Source: an uncultured Gordonibacter sp.
GTDB lineage: Bacteria; Actinomycetota; Coriobacteriia; Coriobacteriales; Eggerthellaceae
Direction: 5' to 3'
DNA: 52,971 nt
NCBI GenBank assembly: GCA_904420575.1
Contig: CAJFVW010000006.1
Location: 1 to 52,971, forward strand
Made by a program: the position numbers and the translations under genes. The notes beneath the pieces were generated by a model that was not told where the DNA came from, made no database searches, and saw only the letters and a list, made by a program, of their open reading frames with translations. Shown piece by piece: positions 7,680-16,783 of this stretch; within the stretch, counting starts at the first letter, position 1; the number at the start of each line of letters is the position of its first letter.

Positions 7680-8483
7680 ATGTCCCTGCCGCACTTCTAT
7701 CTCGAGAACCAGGTGATCGCCTCCGAGGGGACGGAGGCGTTCCCGTTGCGCCTTTCCCCGGACGACGCGAAGCACGCCCGCGCGCTCCGGCTTGCGCCGG
7801 GGGAGCACGTGGCGGTGGTCGATGCGGCGCAGGACTACTTCGAATGCGAGGTCGTGTCGTTCGCCGACGCCGTGCCGCTCGTGCGCGTCGCGTGCCGGCT
7901 GGACGCCGACGGCCTGCGGCCCTCGGTGATGCTCGTGCAAGGCCTGGCGAAGGGCGACAAGATGGAGACGGTCGTGCGCCATGCCACGGAGCTGGGCGTG
8001 GCCGCGTTCGTGCCGCTCGCCTGCGAGCGTTCGGTCGTGAAGCTGGACGAGCGGAAGGCAGCGGCCAGGACGGAGCGGTGGCTCGCCGTCGCCAGGAGCG
8101 CCGCCATGCAGTCGGGCCAGCCGGCGGTACCCGAAGTGTGCCCGCCGGTGCGTCTGGACGAGGCCTGCGCGTTGCTGTCGGGCGCGACGGCGGTGCTCGT
8201 GTGCTGGGAGGAGGCGCCCGGCACGGCGCACCTGGACGAGGCGTTGGGCGCGGCGCTTGCCGATCTGCTCATGCCTCCCGAAGACGCGCGCGTCGCCGTG
8301 GTCGTGGGGCCCGAAGGAGGGCTTGCCCCGGCCGAGGTCGAGGCGCTTCTGGCCTGCAATCCCCGCGCGTCGCTGGTGACGCTCGGTCCCACCATCCTGC
8401 GCACCGAGACCGCCGGCGTCGTGGCTCCCGCCCTCGTCCTGCACGAGCTGCGCCGCATGGCGCGCGGGAGGTGCGCCCTATGA
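7680..8483 (+). CDS. rsmE: 16S rRNA m3U1498 methyltransferase RsmE
   Basis: This 267-residue SPOUT methyltransferase methylates N3 of U1498 in 16S rRNA. The N-terminal PUA-like part contains DAKHARALRLAPGEHV. The C-terminal knot shows VVGPEGGLAPAEVEAL and LGPTILRTETA, the SAM-binding loops of RsmE. ATG is preceded by CGGAG. It overlaps mtaB by ATGA, so the two rRNA/tRNA modification genes are translationally coupled; dnaJ-rsmE-mtaB order is a common linkage in Gram-positive bacteria. Confidence 0.93.
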   Translation: MSLPHFYLENQVIASEGTEAFPLRLSPDDAKHARALRLAPGEHVAVVDAAQDYFECEVVSFADAVPLVRVACRLDADGLRPSVMLVQGLAKGDKMETVVRHATELGVAAFVPLACERSVVKLDERKAAARTERWLAVARSAAMQSGQPAVPEVCPPVRLDEACALLSGATAVLVCWEEAPGTAHLDEALGAALADLLMPPEDARVAVVVGPEGGLAPAEVEALLACNPRASLVTLGPTILRTETAGVVAPALVLHELRRMARGRCAL

Positions 8484-9814
8484 ACTTCGCCGTGGTCAAT
8501 CTGGGATGCAAGGTGAACCGCGTGGAGTCCGACGCGGCCGCCGCGCAGCTTCTGGCCGCCGGCGGGCGCGCCGTGACCGAAGCGGAGGCGGACCTCGTCG
8601 TGGTCAACACGTGCACCGTCACGGGCGAGGCCGAGAAGAAGACCCGCAAGGCCGTGCGGCGCGCCCTGCGCGCGAACGGGCATGCCCGCGTGGTGGTCAC
8701 GGGCTGCGCCGCAGCCCTCGACGCCGCCGCCTACGAGGCCTTGGACGCCCGCGTGCGCGTGGTTCCCAAGGCGGGCCTGGCGCAGGCCTTGGAGGCGCTT
8801 CTCGCGGAAGGGGGCGCGCCGGACGCGCCTTCGAGCGAACACATGCCTGCGCCTGGTGCCGCCGACCCGCCTTCCACGCCGCCGGCCGCGTGCGCGCCCG
8901 ACGCGTGGCCTGCAGGGGCTCTACTGCGGACGGGGGAGGGCTTTCCCACGCGTGTGGGCGTGAAGGTGCAGGACGGGTGCGACAACGCCTGCACCTACTG
9001 CATCGTCCACGTGGCGCGCGGGCGCGCGGTCAGCCGTCCGGCCGACCAGGTGGTCGCCGAGTGCGTGGCCTACGCGCGCGCCGGGGTGCGCGAGATCGTG
9101 CTCGCAGGCATCAACCTGGGGTCGTACTGCGAGGGCGGCCGCCGCGAACCTGGCGCCCTGCGCCTGCCCGGCCTCCTGGAACGCCTGCTCGACGAGACGG
9201 CCTGCCTGCATGGCCAGGGCGAGCCGCCGTGCCGCTTCCGCATCTCCAGCATCGAGCCGCGCGACGTGGACGATGCGCTCGTGGACGTCCTGGCGACGGC
9301 GGAAGGGCGCGTGTGCCGCCAGGTGCACCTGCCGCTGCAAGCGGGAAGCGACGCCGTGCTGCACGCCATGGCGCGGCCCTACCGCTGCGCCGACTACGTG
9401 GCGCTGGTGGACCGCCTGCGCGCGGCCTGCCCCTCGCTGTCGCTTTCCACCGACGTCATCGTCGGCTTTCCCGGCGAGACCGGCGCCCAGTTCGAAGAAA
9501 CGCTCGACGTGGCGCGCCGCTGCGGGTTCGCCAAGATCCACGTCTTTCCCTATTCGAAGCGTGCAGGCACGCCGGCCGCCGCGCGTTCGGACCAGGTTCC
9601 CGCCCAGGCGAAGGCCGCCCGCGCCGCCACGCTGCGCGCGCTTTCCGACGAGCTGCGCGCCGCCGACTTCGCCCGCCGCGCGGGCACCACCGAGCTCGCG
9701 CTGGTGGAGGAAGGCGGCGTGGCCATGACCGAAAGCCACTACCGAATCCGCGCGCCGCGCCCTGCGCTGCCGGGATCCCTGGTCCCCGTCGTGTTGGAAG
9801 CGGAGCTCCCTTAG
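8480..9814 (+). CDS. mtaB: tRNA t6A37 methylthiotransferase MtaB
   Basis: A 444-residue radical SAM methylthiotransferase that converts t6A to ms2t6A at tRNA position 37. The N-terminal domain has the auxiliary-cluster cysteines C10 (NLGCKVN), C45 (NTCTVT) and C76 (TGCAA). The radical SAM CxxxCxxC is at C167, C171 and C174 (DGCDNACTYC). Wording NLGCKVN and lack of the RimO/MiaB signatures point to MtaB. A roughly 40-residue Pro/Ala-rich insertion (about 112-150) separates the domains. The start overlaps the rsmE stop. Confidence 0.92.
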   Translation: MNFAVVNLGCKVNRVESDAAAAQLLAAGGRAVTEAEADLVVVNTCTVTGEAEKKTRKAVRRALRANGHARVVVTGCAAALDAAAYEALDARVRVVPKAGLAQALEALLAEGGAPDAPSSEHMPAPGAADPPSTPPAACAPDAWPAGALLRTGEGFPTRVGVKVQDGCDNACTYCIVHVARGRAVSRPADQVVAECVAYARAGVREIVLAGINLGSYCEGGRREPGALRLPGLLERLLDETACLHGQGEPPCRFRISSIEPRDVDDALVDVLATAEGRVCRQVHLPLQAGSDAVLHAMARPYRCADYVALVDRLRAACPSLSLSTDVIVGFPGETGAQFEETLDVARRCGFAKIHVFPYSKRAGTPAAARSDQVPAQAKAARAATLRALSDELRAADFARRAGTTELALVEEGGVAMTESHYRIRAPRPALPGSLVPVVLEAELP

Positions 9815-9815
9815 C

Positions 9816-10727
9816 ATGGGCCTTTGGCGAAAGAGGGGCGCGGGGGGCGCCTGTGCGGCCTGCCTGCTGGCGGCGTCGCTGTCGCTTGCCGCGTGCGCTG
9901 CTCCCGGCCAGACGGAGGGCCAGCCTCCGGAATCGCTCGGGCCCTCGCCGGCTGAGCAAGGCGGCGCGCCTGCAGAACCGGTTCCCGACCAGGCTTTGCT
10001 CGCCACCCTCATGGGCGACGCCGACCTGGCGTCGCGGCTGGTTTCCGCAGCCGAGGCCGACGAGGACGTGCGTTGGATCGCGACGCATCCCGACGCACTC
10101 GGCGCCGACGGCGCCTCCACGCAGCGCAAGCTGCTGTCCCTCGCCGCGACCGAGCCTGCGGCCGTTCCGTTCGTGCGCGGGTTTCCCGAGCGCTATCCCG
10201 CCGAAGCCGGCGTGCCGGGCGACGGGCCGGAGGCGGGCCAGGTGCCACATCTTTACCAATGGGACGAGCGCTGGGGCTACACCGTGTACGGAGGGGCCGC
10301 GTTCGCCAGCACGGGATGCTGCCCGACCGCGCTCTGCATGGTGTACCAGGGCCTGACGGGCAAAGGCGACCTCACGCCGTACGATATGGGCCTCCGTGCA
10401 CAGGAAGGGGGCTTCGTGACGGAGGGGGGCGGCACCGACGCCGCGTTCATGGTGCAGCAGGCGCCCTCTTTGGGCCTGGCCTGCACGGAGCTTTACGCGA
10501 ATGCCGAGAACCTGCGCGCCGCGCTTTCCGCCGGCCAGGTGGTGGTGGCGAACATGGCCCCGGGCGACTTCACCGAAACGGGCCACTACGTCGTGGCCGT
10601 CGGCCTGGACGCGGACGGCCAGGTGGTGGTCAACGACCCCTTCTCGGCCGAGCGGTCGGCGCGCGCCTGGCCGGTGGAGACCGTCGCCGGGCAGGCCATC
10701 GCGTTCCACGCGTTCGCCCTCGCGTGA
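9816..10727 (+). CDS. Lipoprotein with C39-type cysteine peptidase domain
   Basis: The 303-residue product has a lipoprotein signal (LAAC, Cys27) followed by a low-complexity linker, so it is surface-anchored. From about residue 145 it resembles the Peptidase_C39_2 fold: catalytic Cys in STGCCPTAL (about 168), His in TGHYVVAVG (about 256) and Asp in VNDPFS (about 272). The middle (SRLVSAAEADEDVRWIATHPDAL, and FVRGFPERYP) matches an N-terminal helical region common in such secreted proteins of Gram-positive gut bacteria. It begins one base after the mtaB stop but is unlikely to be functionally linked. No substrate or bacteriocin gene is nearby, so a role in cell-surface proteolysis is only inferred. 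Confidence 0.82.
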   Translation: MGLWRKRGAGGACAACLLAASLSLAACAAPGQTEGQPPESLGPSPAEQGGAPAEPVPDQALLATLMGDADLASRLVSAAEADEDVRWIATHPDALGADGASTQRKLLSLAATEPAAVPFVRGFPERYPAEAGVPGDGPEAGQVPHLYQWDERWGYTVYGGAAFASTGCCPTALCMVYQGLTGKGDLTPYDMGLRAQEGGFVTEGGGTDAAFMVQQAPSLGLACTELYANAENLRAALSAGQVVVANMAPGDFTETGHYVVAVGLDADGQVVVNDPFSAERSARAWPVETVAGQAIAFHAFALA

Positions 10728-10764
10728 GCGCCGGGCGGCCCACGGCGAAGCCCGAGGCTCTGCC

Positions 10765-10788
10765 TGCCCGAAGCACGTCGGTCGGGCA
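10765..10788 (+). terminator. Weak hairpin after the C39 lipoprotein gene
   Basis: TGCCCGA and TCGGGCA form 7-base arms around a 10-base loop, 37 bases past the stop. No T run. Confidence 0.35.
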
Positions 10789-10899
10789 TGTCGCCGCCCG
10801 GCGCCGCCGCCCTTGCAGGCCGCGAGCGACGTGGGCCTGCCGCGTGCCGGCGTCGGCCCTTGTCGGTTCAGTGACATCGCACCGGCTGGGCATGCCCCG

Positions 10900-10908
10900 T
10901 GGTACAAT
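10900..10908 (+). promoter_or_regulatory. Extended -10 promoter of phoH, predicted leaderless
   Basis: TG-G-TACAAT at 10900-10908 is an extended -10 box. The expected transcription start, about seven bases on, falls at the ATG of phoH (10915). No Shine-Dalgarno sequence lies between. Confidence 0.55.
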
Positions 10909-10914
10909 GGCCGC

Positions 10915-11871
10915 ATGACAGACCAGACGCAAATCACTTTGACGGCGCCCGAGAGCGTGAACATGGCGCTCGTCGTGGGCCAGGCCGACGAGCTGCTCCA
11001 CCTTGTCCAGGACGCGTTCTCCGCGCGCATCACCGTGCGTGGCGACACCATCGTCCTCGAAGGCGACCCCACCGAAGTGCAGTCGCTCACCGCCCTGTTC
11101 TCCGACCTCATCAAGGTCGCCGAGGCGCGGGAGGAGCCCACGCCGGACTACGTGCGCCGCGCCATCGATCTTCTGACCAGCGCCGAGTTCTCGCCGACCG
11201 CCCTGCGCGAAGACATCCTGCTCACGTATCGCGGACGTGCCATCCGTCCGAAGACCGCCGGCCAGAAGCGCTACGTCGACGCCATCCGCGCGCACACCGT
11301 CACGTTCGGCATCGGCCCGGCCGGCACCGGCAAGACCTACCTCGCCATGGCCATGGCCGTGGCCGCGCTCAAGCGCAAGGAGGTCGGGCGCATCATCCTC
11401 ACGCGTCCCGTGGTGGAGGCGGGGGAGAGCCTGGGCTTTCTGCCCGGCACGCTCACCGAGAAGGTGGACCCCTACATCCGGCCGCTCTACGACGCGCTCT
11501 TCGACATGACCGACATGGAGCGCGCGCAGCAGCTCATCGAAGGCGGCGTCATCGAGATCGCGCCGCTCGCCTTCATGCGCGGGCGCACCCTGAACGACAG
11601 CTTCATCATACTGGACGAGGCGCAGAACACCACGCCCGAGCAGATGAAGATGTTCCTCACGCGTTTGGGCTTCGGGTCGAAGATGGTCGTCACGGGCGAC
11701 GTGACGCAGCTCGACCTGCCGCGCGGCGTGTCGGGGCTCAAGGACGTGCGCCGCATCCTCGAAGGCATCGACGACATCGCGTTTTGCGACTTCACCGGCA
11801 AAGACGTCGTCCGCCACACGCTGGTGGCCGCGATCGTGGCCGCTTACGACGAAGCGGGCAGAAAGGCGTGA
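10915..11871 (+). CDS. phoH: PhoH family P-loop ATPase/RNA-linked protein
   Basis: A 318-residue PhoH-like protein (PhoL/YbeZ type). It carries an N-terminal KH-like region, Walker A GPAGTGKT at 134-141, the [10 protein letters not shown] motif and Walker B IILDEAQN around 231-238. Family members bind ATP and RNA and are regularly encoded next to ybeY, as here (5 bases apart), suggesting a role in rRNA maturation. ATG 10915 is chosen because homology starts at once; it sits directly after an extended -10 element, so the mRNA may be leaderless. A longer frame opening at 10501 overlaps the previous gene and is rejected. Confidence 0.94.
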   Translation: MTDQTQITLTAPESVNMALVVGQADELLHLVQDAFSARITVRGDTIVLEGDPTEVQSLTALFSDLIKVAEAREEPTPDYVRRAIDLLTSAEFSPTALREDILLTYRGRAIRPKTAGQKRYVDAIRAHTVTFGIGPAGTGKTYLAMAMAVAALKRKEVGRIILTRPVVEAGESLGFLPGTLTEKVDPYIRPLYDALFDMTDMERAQQLIEGGVIEIAPLAFMRGRTLNDSFIILDEAQNTTPEQMKMFLTRLGFGSKMVVTGDVTQLDLPRGVSGLKDVRRILEGIDDIAFCDFTGKDVVRHTLVAAIVAAYDEAGRKA

Positions 11872-11876
11872 TCCAC

Positions 11877-12359
11877 ATGGACATCCAGATCAACTACGAC
11901 TACCGCAGGGAAGACCTCGAACCGCTGCCGCTCGAGGAGCTCACGCGTTTCGTGCTGGCGCGGGAAGACAAGCCCTTCAACACCGAGGTTTCGGTGAGCT
12001 TCGTGACCGATGAGGCCATAGCGCAGCTCAACGAGAAGTACCGCCACAAGGAAGGGCCGACCGACGTGCTCTCCTTCGAATGCGACGGGGTGGACGACGA
12101 CCTGTCGGCCATGACGCTGGCGGAAGATCCCGTCTACGAGCTGGGCGACGTGGTGATAGCCCCCGACGTGGCCACCCGCCAGACGCGCGAGTTCGGCACC
12201 ACGTTCGAGGAGGAGATCAGCCTGCTTCTGGTCCACGGCCTTCTGCACCTGTGCGGTTACGACCACATAGAGGACGACGAAGCAGAGGTCATGGAGAAGC
12301 GCGAGGCCGAGATCCTGGAGGCGTGGGCGAAGCGCGACGCGAAGGCCGCAAAGGCATAA
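11877..12359 (+). CDS. ybeY: Endoribonuclease YbeY
   Basis: This 160-residue metalloprotein carries the UPF0054 signature HGLLHLCGYDH with zinc ligands His120, His124 and His130. YbeY acts in 16S rRNA 3' maturation and ribosome quality control. It lies 5 bases after phoH and before dgkA and era, the standard order in Gram-positive bacteria. A strong hairpin follows the gene. Confidence 0.95.
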   Translation: MDIQINYDYRREDLEPLPLEELTRFVLAREDKPFNTEVSVSFVTDEAIAQLNEKYRHKEGPTDVLSFECDGVDDDLSAMTLAEDPVYELGDVVIAPDVATRQTREFGTTFEEEISLLLVHGLLHLCGYDHIEDDEAEVMEKREAEILEAWAKRDAKAAKA

Positions 12360-12383
12360 GGCCGCGCCGCGGCCGCGGCGCGG

Positions 12384-12415
12384 CGCCGGCTGCGATGGGC
12401 ACATCGCAGCCGGCG
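12384..12415 (+). terminator. Hairpin between ybeY and dgkA
   Basis: A perfect 14-base stem with a GGCA loop. Without a T run it may attenuate rather than end the transcript, since dgkA and era follow closely. Confidence 0.5.
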
Positions 12416-12447
12416 TGCATCGGCCATGCGGGGAGAGGGAAGGGAAC

Positions 12448-12912
12448 GTGAACGAGGAAGCGCAGGCGAACGACGACGGGCTGCAGGAGGCGGAGCCCTG
12501 CACGGGCGGCGGATTCGTCCGCAACGACGCCGACAAGCATGCGGGCGCGCGGTTCTCGCTCGTGCGCGCCTTCGCGTGCGCGGGCTGCGGGCTCGCGTTC
12601 GCGTTCCGCACGCAGCGCAACATGAAGATCCATGCGGCCGTGGCTGCCGTGGCCGTCGCGCTCGGCGCGGCGGCGGGGCTCGACGGCGCGTCCTGGGCGG
12701 CGGTGATCCTGTGCATCGCCCTCGTGTTCGCGGCGGAATGCCTGAACACGGCCTTGGAATCAGTGGTCGACCTGGTGTCGCCCGAATATTCGGAACTGGC
12801 GCGGCGGGCGAAGGACTGCGCGGCGGGGGCCGTGCTCGTGTGCGCGCTCGCGGCTTTGGCCGTGGCGGCCGCGGTGTTCCTGCCGCACCTCTGCGCCTGG
12901 GTGGCGGGCTGA
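12448..12912 (+). CDS. dgkA: Diacylglycerol/undecaprenol kinase family protein
   Basis: About 154 residues from a GTG with AGGGAAGG just upstream. A roughly 35-residue polar N-terminal extension is followed by the DgkA core: RTQRNMKIHAA, a first membrane helix, AECLNTALESVVDLVS (the conserved catalytic E and NTA-E-D motif) and two more helices. Gram-positive DgkA homologues phosphorylate undecaprenol to recycle the cell-wall lipid carrier. Position between ybeY and era is conserved. The frame continues upstream to ATG 12415, which lacks a ribosome site. Confidence 0.88.
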   Translation: MNEEAQANDDGLQEAEPCTGGGFVRNDADKHAGARFSLVRAFACAGCGLAFAFRTQRNMKIHAAVAAVAVALGAAAGLDGASWAAVILCIALVFAAECLNTALESVVDLVSPEYSELARRAKDCAAGAVLVCALAALAVAAAVFLPHLCAWVAG

Positions 12913-12934
12913 TCCCGCCGGAAGGAATCGAGAC

Positions 12935-13870
12935 ATGCAACAGAACCAGGAAGAAGGCGGCACGTCCCGGGAAGAAGGTTTCCGGTCGGGCTTCGTCACG
13001 CTCGTCGGCCGCCCGAACGCGGGCAAGTCGACGCTTCTGAACGCCATCATGGGCAAGAAGATCGCCATCACCTCCAACACGGTGCAGACCACGCGGCACC
13101 GGTTCCGCGCCGTCCTCACGCGCCCCGGCTTCCAGATGATCATCGTGGACACGCCGGGACTGCACAAGCCTCACGACGCCCTGGGCGAGGAGCTGAACGT
13201 CTCGGCATGCAAGGCCCTCGAGGACGTGGACGTGGTGGCCTTCGTGGCGGACTCGTCCAAGCCCATCGGCCGCGGCGACGAATGGGTGGTCGCGCAGATC
13301 GCGCGCTCGCGCGCGAAGAAGATCTGCGTGCTTTCCAAGACCGACCTGGTGAACGCCGCCCAGCTGTCGGCGCAGCGGGAGGCGGCGGAGCGGCTGGGCC
13401 CGTGGGACGCCATGGTGGCGCTTTCGGCCGAGACCGGCAAGAACGTGGAGGCGTTCGTGGAGGAGGCGGCCTACCTGCTGCCAGAAGGGCCGGCCTGGTT
13501 CCCGCCCGACATGGAGACGGACCAGCCGCTGGAAGTGATCGTGGCGGAGTTCGTGCGCGAGAAGATCCTGCGGACGTTCCACGACGAGGTGCCGCACGCC
13601 ATCGGGGTGCGCGTGGAGGAGATGGAATACGACAAGAAGAAGGACCTCGCCCGCATCTACGCCGTCGTCTACGTGGAGCGCGAAAGCCAGAAGGGCATCA
13701 TCATCGGCAAGAAGGGCGCGGCCATCAAGCAGATCGGCATCGACGCGCGCGCCGACTTGGAACAGCTTCTGGGGACGCGGGTGTTCTTGGACCTGTCCGT
13801 CAAGGTGAAGAAGAACTGGCGGCGCGACGCGAACCAAATCCGCCGCTTCGGCTACGGCGAAGGCGCGTAA
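12935..13870 (+). CDS. era: GTPase Era
   Basis: A 311-residue Era. The G1 motif GRPNAGKS is at 25-32, followed by the TxxTTRHR effector region, DTPGLHKP (G3), the SKTDLV-type G4, and a C-terminal KH domain (IIGKKGAAIKQIG). Era binds 16S rRNA and monitors 30S assembly. ATG has GGAAGGAAT upstream. It closes the phoH-ybeY-dgkA-era cluster. Confidence 0.96.
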   Translation: MQQNQEEGGTSREEGFRSGFVTLVGRPNAGKSTLLNAIMGKKIAITSNTVQTTRHRFRAVLTRPGFQMIIVDTPGLHKPHDALGEELNVSACKALEDVDVVAFVADSSKPIGRGDEWVVAQIARSRAKKICVLSKTDLVNAAQLSAQREAAERLGPWDAMVALSAETGKNVEAFVEEAAYLLPEGPAWFPPDMETDQPLEVIVAEFVREKILRTFHDEVPHAIGVRVEEMEYDKKKDLARIYAVVYVERESQKGIIIGKKGAAIKQIGIDARADLEQLLGTRVFLDLSVKVKKNWRRDANQIRRFGYGEGA

Positions 13871-14049
13871 GGCTCCCCTGCCGCCCGCCGGCTTCCTGGC
13901 CTTCCCCCGGCCTTGCTGCCGCCCGAAAAGGTCGTTATTCGGGAGGACGAGCGCTTGGTCGCCGCACGCGGCGCATGGGGACGGGGCAATGTACCGCCAC
14001 TCGCCGCGCGCGCATTGTTGTGGAAATGGCGTAGTGCCCGACGAACGGC

Positions 14050-14076
14050 TTGAACCGGCCGCTTTTCCGCTACAAT
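14050..14076 (+). promoter_or_regulatory. Likely promoter of the zinc-ribbon/PASTA gene
   Basis: TTGAAC at 14050-14055 and TACAAT at 14071-14076 with a 15-base spacer, ending 34 bases before the ATG. The spacer is short, so confidence is moderate. Confidence 0.45.
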
Positions 14077-14110
14077 GGACGGGGTACGACCACGCGAGAG
14101 AGTTGTCTGC

Positions 14111-15901
14111 ATGAACTGTCCAAACTGCCATTCCGAAAACAAAGACGGGGCGAAGTACTGCAACGAATGCGGCTTCCCTCTTTCCGGGCGCATCGCCGAG
14201 GTCGCGGCAGCCGCTTCGGGCGACGACGTCGTGGCCGCCGTTGCTTCCGGCGCCTCGGCGGCGCCGGCCGAGCCCCGGGGCGGGTCCCTTTGCCCGGACG
14301 CGCTCGACGCGAGCGCTTCCGCGCAGGCGGACGCGCCGCGCGCCGCCCAAGAGCCGCCGGCGACCGCGTTTCCCGTGCAGGAAGGCCGTGCGTCCGCGTC
14401 GCCTGAGGCGGCCGCCGCGCGCGGCGGTGCGCAGGCGGCGTGCCCGACGATGGACGGCGGCGCGGCGGGCGGAGCCGCTGAAGCGCCATCCGCCGCCGAG
14501 GAAGCGGCGGGCCCGATGGCAGGCGAGCCTGCGGGGCGCACGACGGACGCGCATGTTTCCGGCCCGCTCGACCCCGCGCGCGTGCCGGCCATCGCCGTGG
14601 CGGGCGTGAACGTGGACGACGACGGCAACCCGTTCGACTTCCGGCCCCTCGACGACGGGGATCCCGCCGAGGAGGGGCCCGGCGGGATCGACGCCGTCTT
14701 CCCGGCGCCGTCCCCGGCCGACCTCACGGTTCCCGTTCCTCGCGTCGATCCCCGCCCGGCTTCGGACGCCGGGCGCACGGCCGACCTCTCGGGCATCGAA
14801 TGCTTGGTGGATCCCGGATACGAGCCGCCCGCCGCCGCTTGGCGCTCGGGCGACACCATGGAGATGGAACCGGTTGAAGGCGGAGGCTCGGGACGCCAGA
14901 AGCAGTTCCGCGCGCCCGACCCGAAGGAGAAGAGGCGCCGCTCTTCGCGCAGGAAGACCGTCGTTGCCCTCGTGGTCGTGCTGGTCCTGGCCCTAGCCGC
15001 CGGCGCCGCCGTCACGTACCAGATGGAGATCTGGGGCGGGCACACGGTGCCGAACGTGGTGGGCAAGTCGCAGGCCGACGCCACCTACGAACTGGAGCGC
15101 AAAGGGTTCGCCGTGCGGTGGACGCAGGTGAAGTCCGACGACGTGGAGGGCAAGGTGCTGCTGACCGACCCGTCGGCCGGCTCGCGCAAGGAGGCGGGCA
15201 CCGAGGTGGTCATCCACGTGTCGGTGGCGCGAACGGTGCCCTCGGTGGTGGGCGCGACCAAGGACGAAGCGGCCGCCCTGTTCGAGGCCGAGGAATTCAC
15301 CAACGTGGAGTACCAGGCCGTGAAGTCGGACGAGGCGGAGGGCACGGTGCTCTCGGTCGAGCCGGCGGCCGGCGAGAAGGCGAAGGCGTCCACGCACATC
15401 GTCGTGCAGGTGGCGACCCCCTTCACGGTGCCCGACGTGCTGGGCAAGACCCAGGAACAGGCCGAGGCGGCGCTCGCCGACGAGGCCGGCTACGTCGCCG
15501 ACGTCCGCTGGGTGTACACCGAGGACATGGAGGAGGGGCTGGTGGCGTCAACCGACCCGGTCGCCGGCACCAAGCTGGCCTCGGGGTCCGCCGTGACGGT
15601 CAACCTGGCGAAATCGCGAGCCAAGGAGCTCGTGAGCGCGACGCATACCTTCTTCCAGTCGTCAGGCCAGTTCGCCATCGACGGCGTGACCTACGAGGTG
15701 GATCCCGACACGCTGGACGTGGAGTACGCCGGCGACGGCACCACCAGCTATTCCGTTTCCGCGCGCGTCGTGGAGACCAAGGACTACCTGTTCTTCGGCA
15801 CGCAGACGCTCTATGGCGACTGGAAGACCGTGTCCGGCACCATCACGTGGAACGACCAGAACGGGATCGCGTCCGCCTCGCCGAGCGTCGAGAAGGCCTG
15901 A
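14111..15901 (+). CDS. Zinc-ribbon, transmembrane, triple-PASTA protein
   Basis: The 596-residue product starts with a zinc ribbon (C3, C6, C17, C20). A long Ala/Pro/Glu-rich disordered stretch follows to about residue 260, then a basic segment and one membrane helix (about 281-303). Three PASTA domains begin near 310, 373 and 437 (VPNVVGKSQ, VPSVVGATK, VPDVLGKTQ). A C-terminal beta-rich domain of about 85 residues is unidentified. PASTA repeats usually sense peptidoglycan on Ser/Thr kinases or PBPs, but no kinase or transpeptidase domain is present. Topology would put the ribbon inside and the repeats outside. Position between era and recO is unusual. It could link cell-wall state to a cytosolic partner; that is inference. 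Confidence 0.85.
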   Translation: MNCPNCHSENKDGAKYCNECGFPLSGRIAEVAAAASGDDVVAAVASGASAAPAEPRGGSLCPDALDASASAQADAPRAAQEPPATAFPVQEGRASASPEAAAARGGAQAACPTMDGGAAGGAAEAPSAAEEAAGPMAGEPAGRTTDAHVSGPLDPARVPAIAVAGVNVDDDGNPFDFRPLDDGDPAEEGPGGIDAVFPAPSPADLTVPVPRVDPRPASDAGRTADLSGIECLVDPGYEPPAAAWRSGDTMEMEPVEGGGSGRQKQFRAPDPKEKRRRSSRRKTVVALVVVLVLALAAGAAVTYQMEIWGGHTVPNVVGKSQADATYELERKGFAVRWTQVKSDDVEGKVLLTDPSAGSRKEAGTEVVIHVSVARTVPSVVGATKDEAAALFEAEEFTNVEYQAVKSDEAEGTVLSVEPAAGEKAKASTHIVVQVATPFTVPDVLGKTQEQAEAALADEAGYVADVRWVYTEDMEEGLVASTDPVAGTKLASGSAVTVNLAKSRAKELVSATHTFFQSSGQFAIDGVTYEVDPDTLDVEYAGDGTTSYSVSARVVETKDYLFFGTQTLYGDWKTVSGTITWNDQNGIASASPSVEKA

Positions 15902-15910
15902 CGCGCCGCC

Positions 15911-16696
15911 GTGGCTTCGCCCACGTACACGGCCCGCGCCCTGGTGCTGCGCAAGACGAAGCTGGGGGAGACCGACCTGGTGCTGACGCTCCTTGCCGAG
16001 GACGGCTCGCAGATGCGCGCCGTGGCTAAGGGCGCCCGCAAGCCGGCGAACGCGTTCTCCGCCCGCCTGGAGCTGTATTCCGTGGTGGACGTGCTGTGCT
16101 CCAAGGGGCGCTCCCTCGACGTCGTGTGCGAGGCGCGCCTTCTGGAAAGCAACGAGCGCGTGCGCCTCGACCTGGAGCATGCGGCCGCAGCGGCGCCCAT
16201 GGCCGAGCTGCTCGACCGCGTGACGCAGGACGGCCTGGAAAGCCCGAAGCTCTTCGCCTGCACCCGGGCCGCGTTCGCCTGCATGGGCGGGCTCGACGCG
16301 TGCCAGGTTCCCTCCGTATGCGCGGCGCACCTGCTGAAGACCCTTGCCTTTTCGGGGCTGCGCCCCAGCCTGGACTCCTGCGCGGCATGCGGCGGGCCGG
16401 TCGCGTCGGCAGACGTGGCGGGCGACGTGTACGTGTCCTTCCGCGAAGGGGGCGTGGTGTGCGCGGCGTGCCGCACGCAGGTCGACGCGACCTTCGTGCC
16501 GGCGTCCACGGTGGCCTGGATGCGCTTCCTTCTGGGAGCGACCTTCGCCGAGGTCGTGGAGAGCGGCATGGGGCTCGATTCCGCGTTCTCGGTCCTGCGG
16601 TTCTGCCAGGAGTGGGTGCGCGAGCACGTGGGGGCCAGCCTGAAGTCGCTGAATTTCCTGTTCTCGTGCGGCCTGTACGGCGAAGGGCCGGCCTGA
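15911..16696 (+). CDS. recO: DNA repair protein RecO
   Basis: A 261-residue RecO, the mediator that loads RecA on SSB-coated gaps in the RecFOR pathway. The N-terminal OB fold reads YTARALVLRKTKLGETDLVLTLL and AVAKGARKP. A four-Cys zinc site is at CAACGG and CAACR. The GTG start has no ribosome site and lies 9 bases after the previous stop, suggesting translational coupling. recO next to era is the common arrangement. Confidence 0.92.
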   Translation: MASPTYTARALVLRKTKLGETDLVLTLLAEDGSQMRAVAKGARKPANAFSARLELYSVVDVLCSKGRSLDVVCEARLLESNERVRLDLEHAAAAAPMAELLDRVTQDGLESPKLFACTRAAFACMGGLDACQVPSVCAAHLLKTLAFSGLRPSLDSCAACGGPVASADVAGDVYVSFREGGVVCAACRTQVDATFVPASTVAWMRFLLGATFAEVVESGMGLDSAFSVLRFCQEWVREHVGASLKSLNFLFSCGLYGEGPA

Positions 16697-16783
16697 GGGC
16701 CGTCGTGCAAGGGCTTCCAAGCGACTTTGAACATGAACACGGCGGCGGCTGCGGCCGTCCGACGAGAGACGAAGGAGAAAGAC

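Noticed and set aside
12257-14554. 765-codon - strand frame over dgkA and era
   Set aside because: Shadow; no start signal and no recognisable domain.
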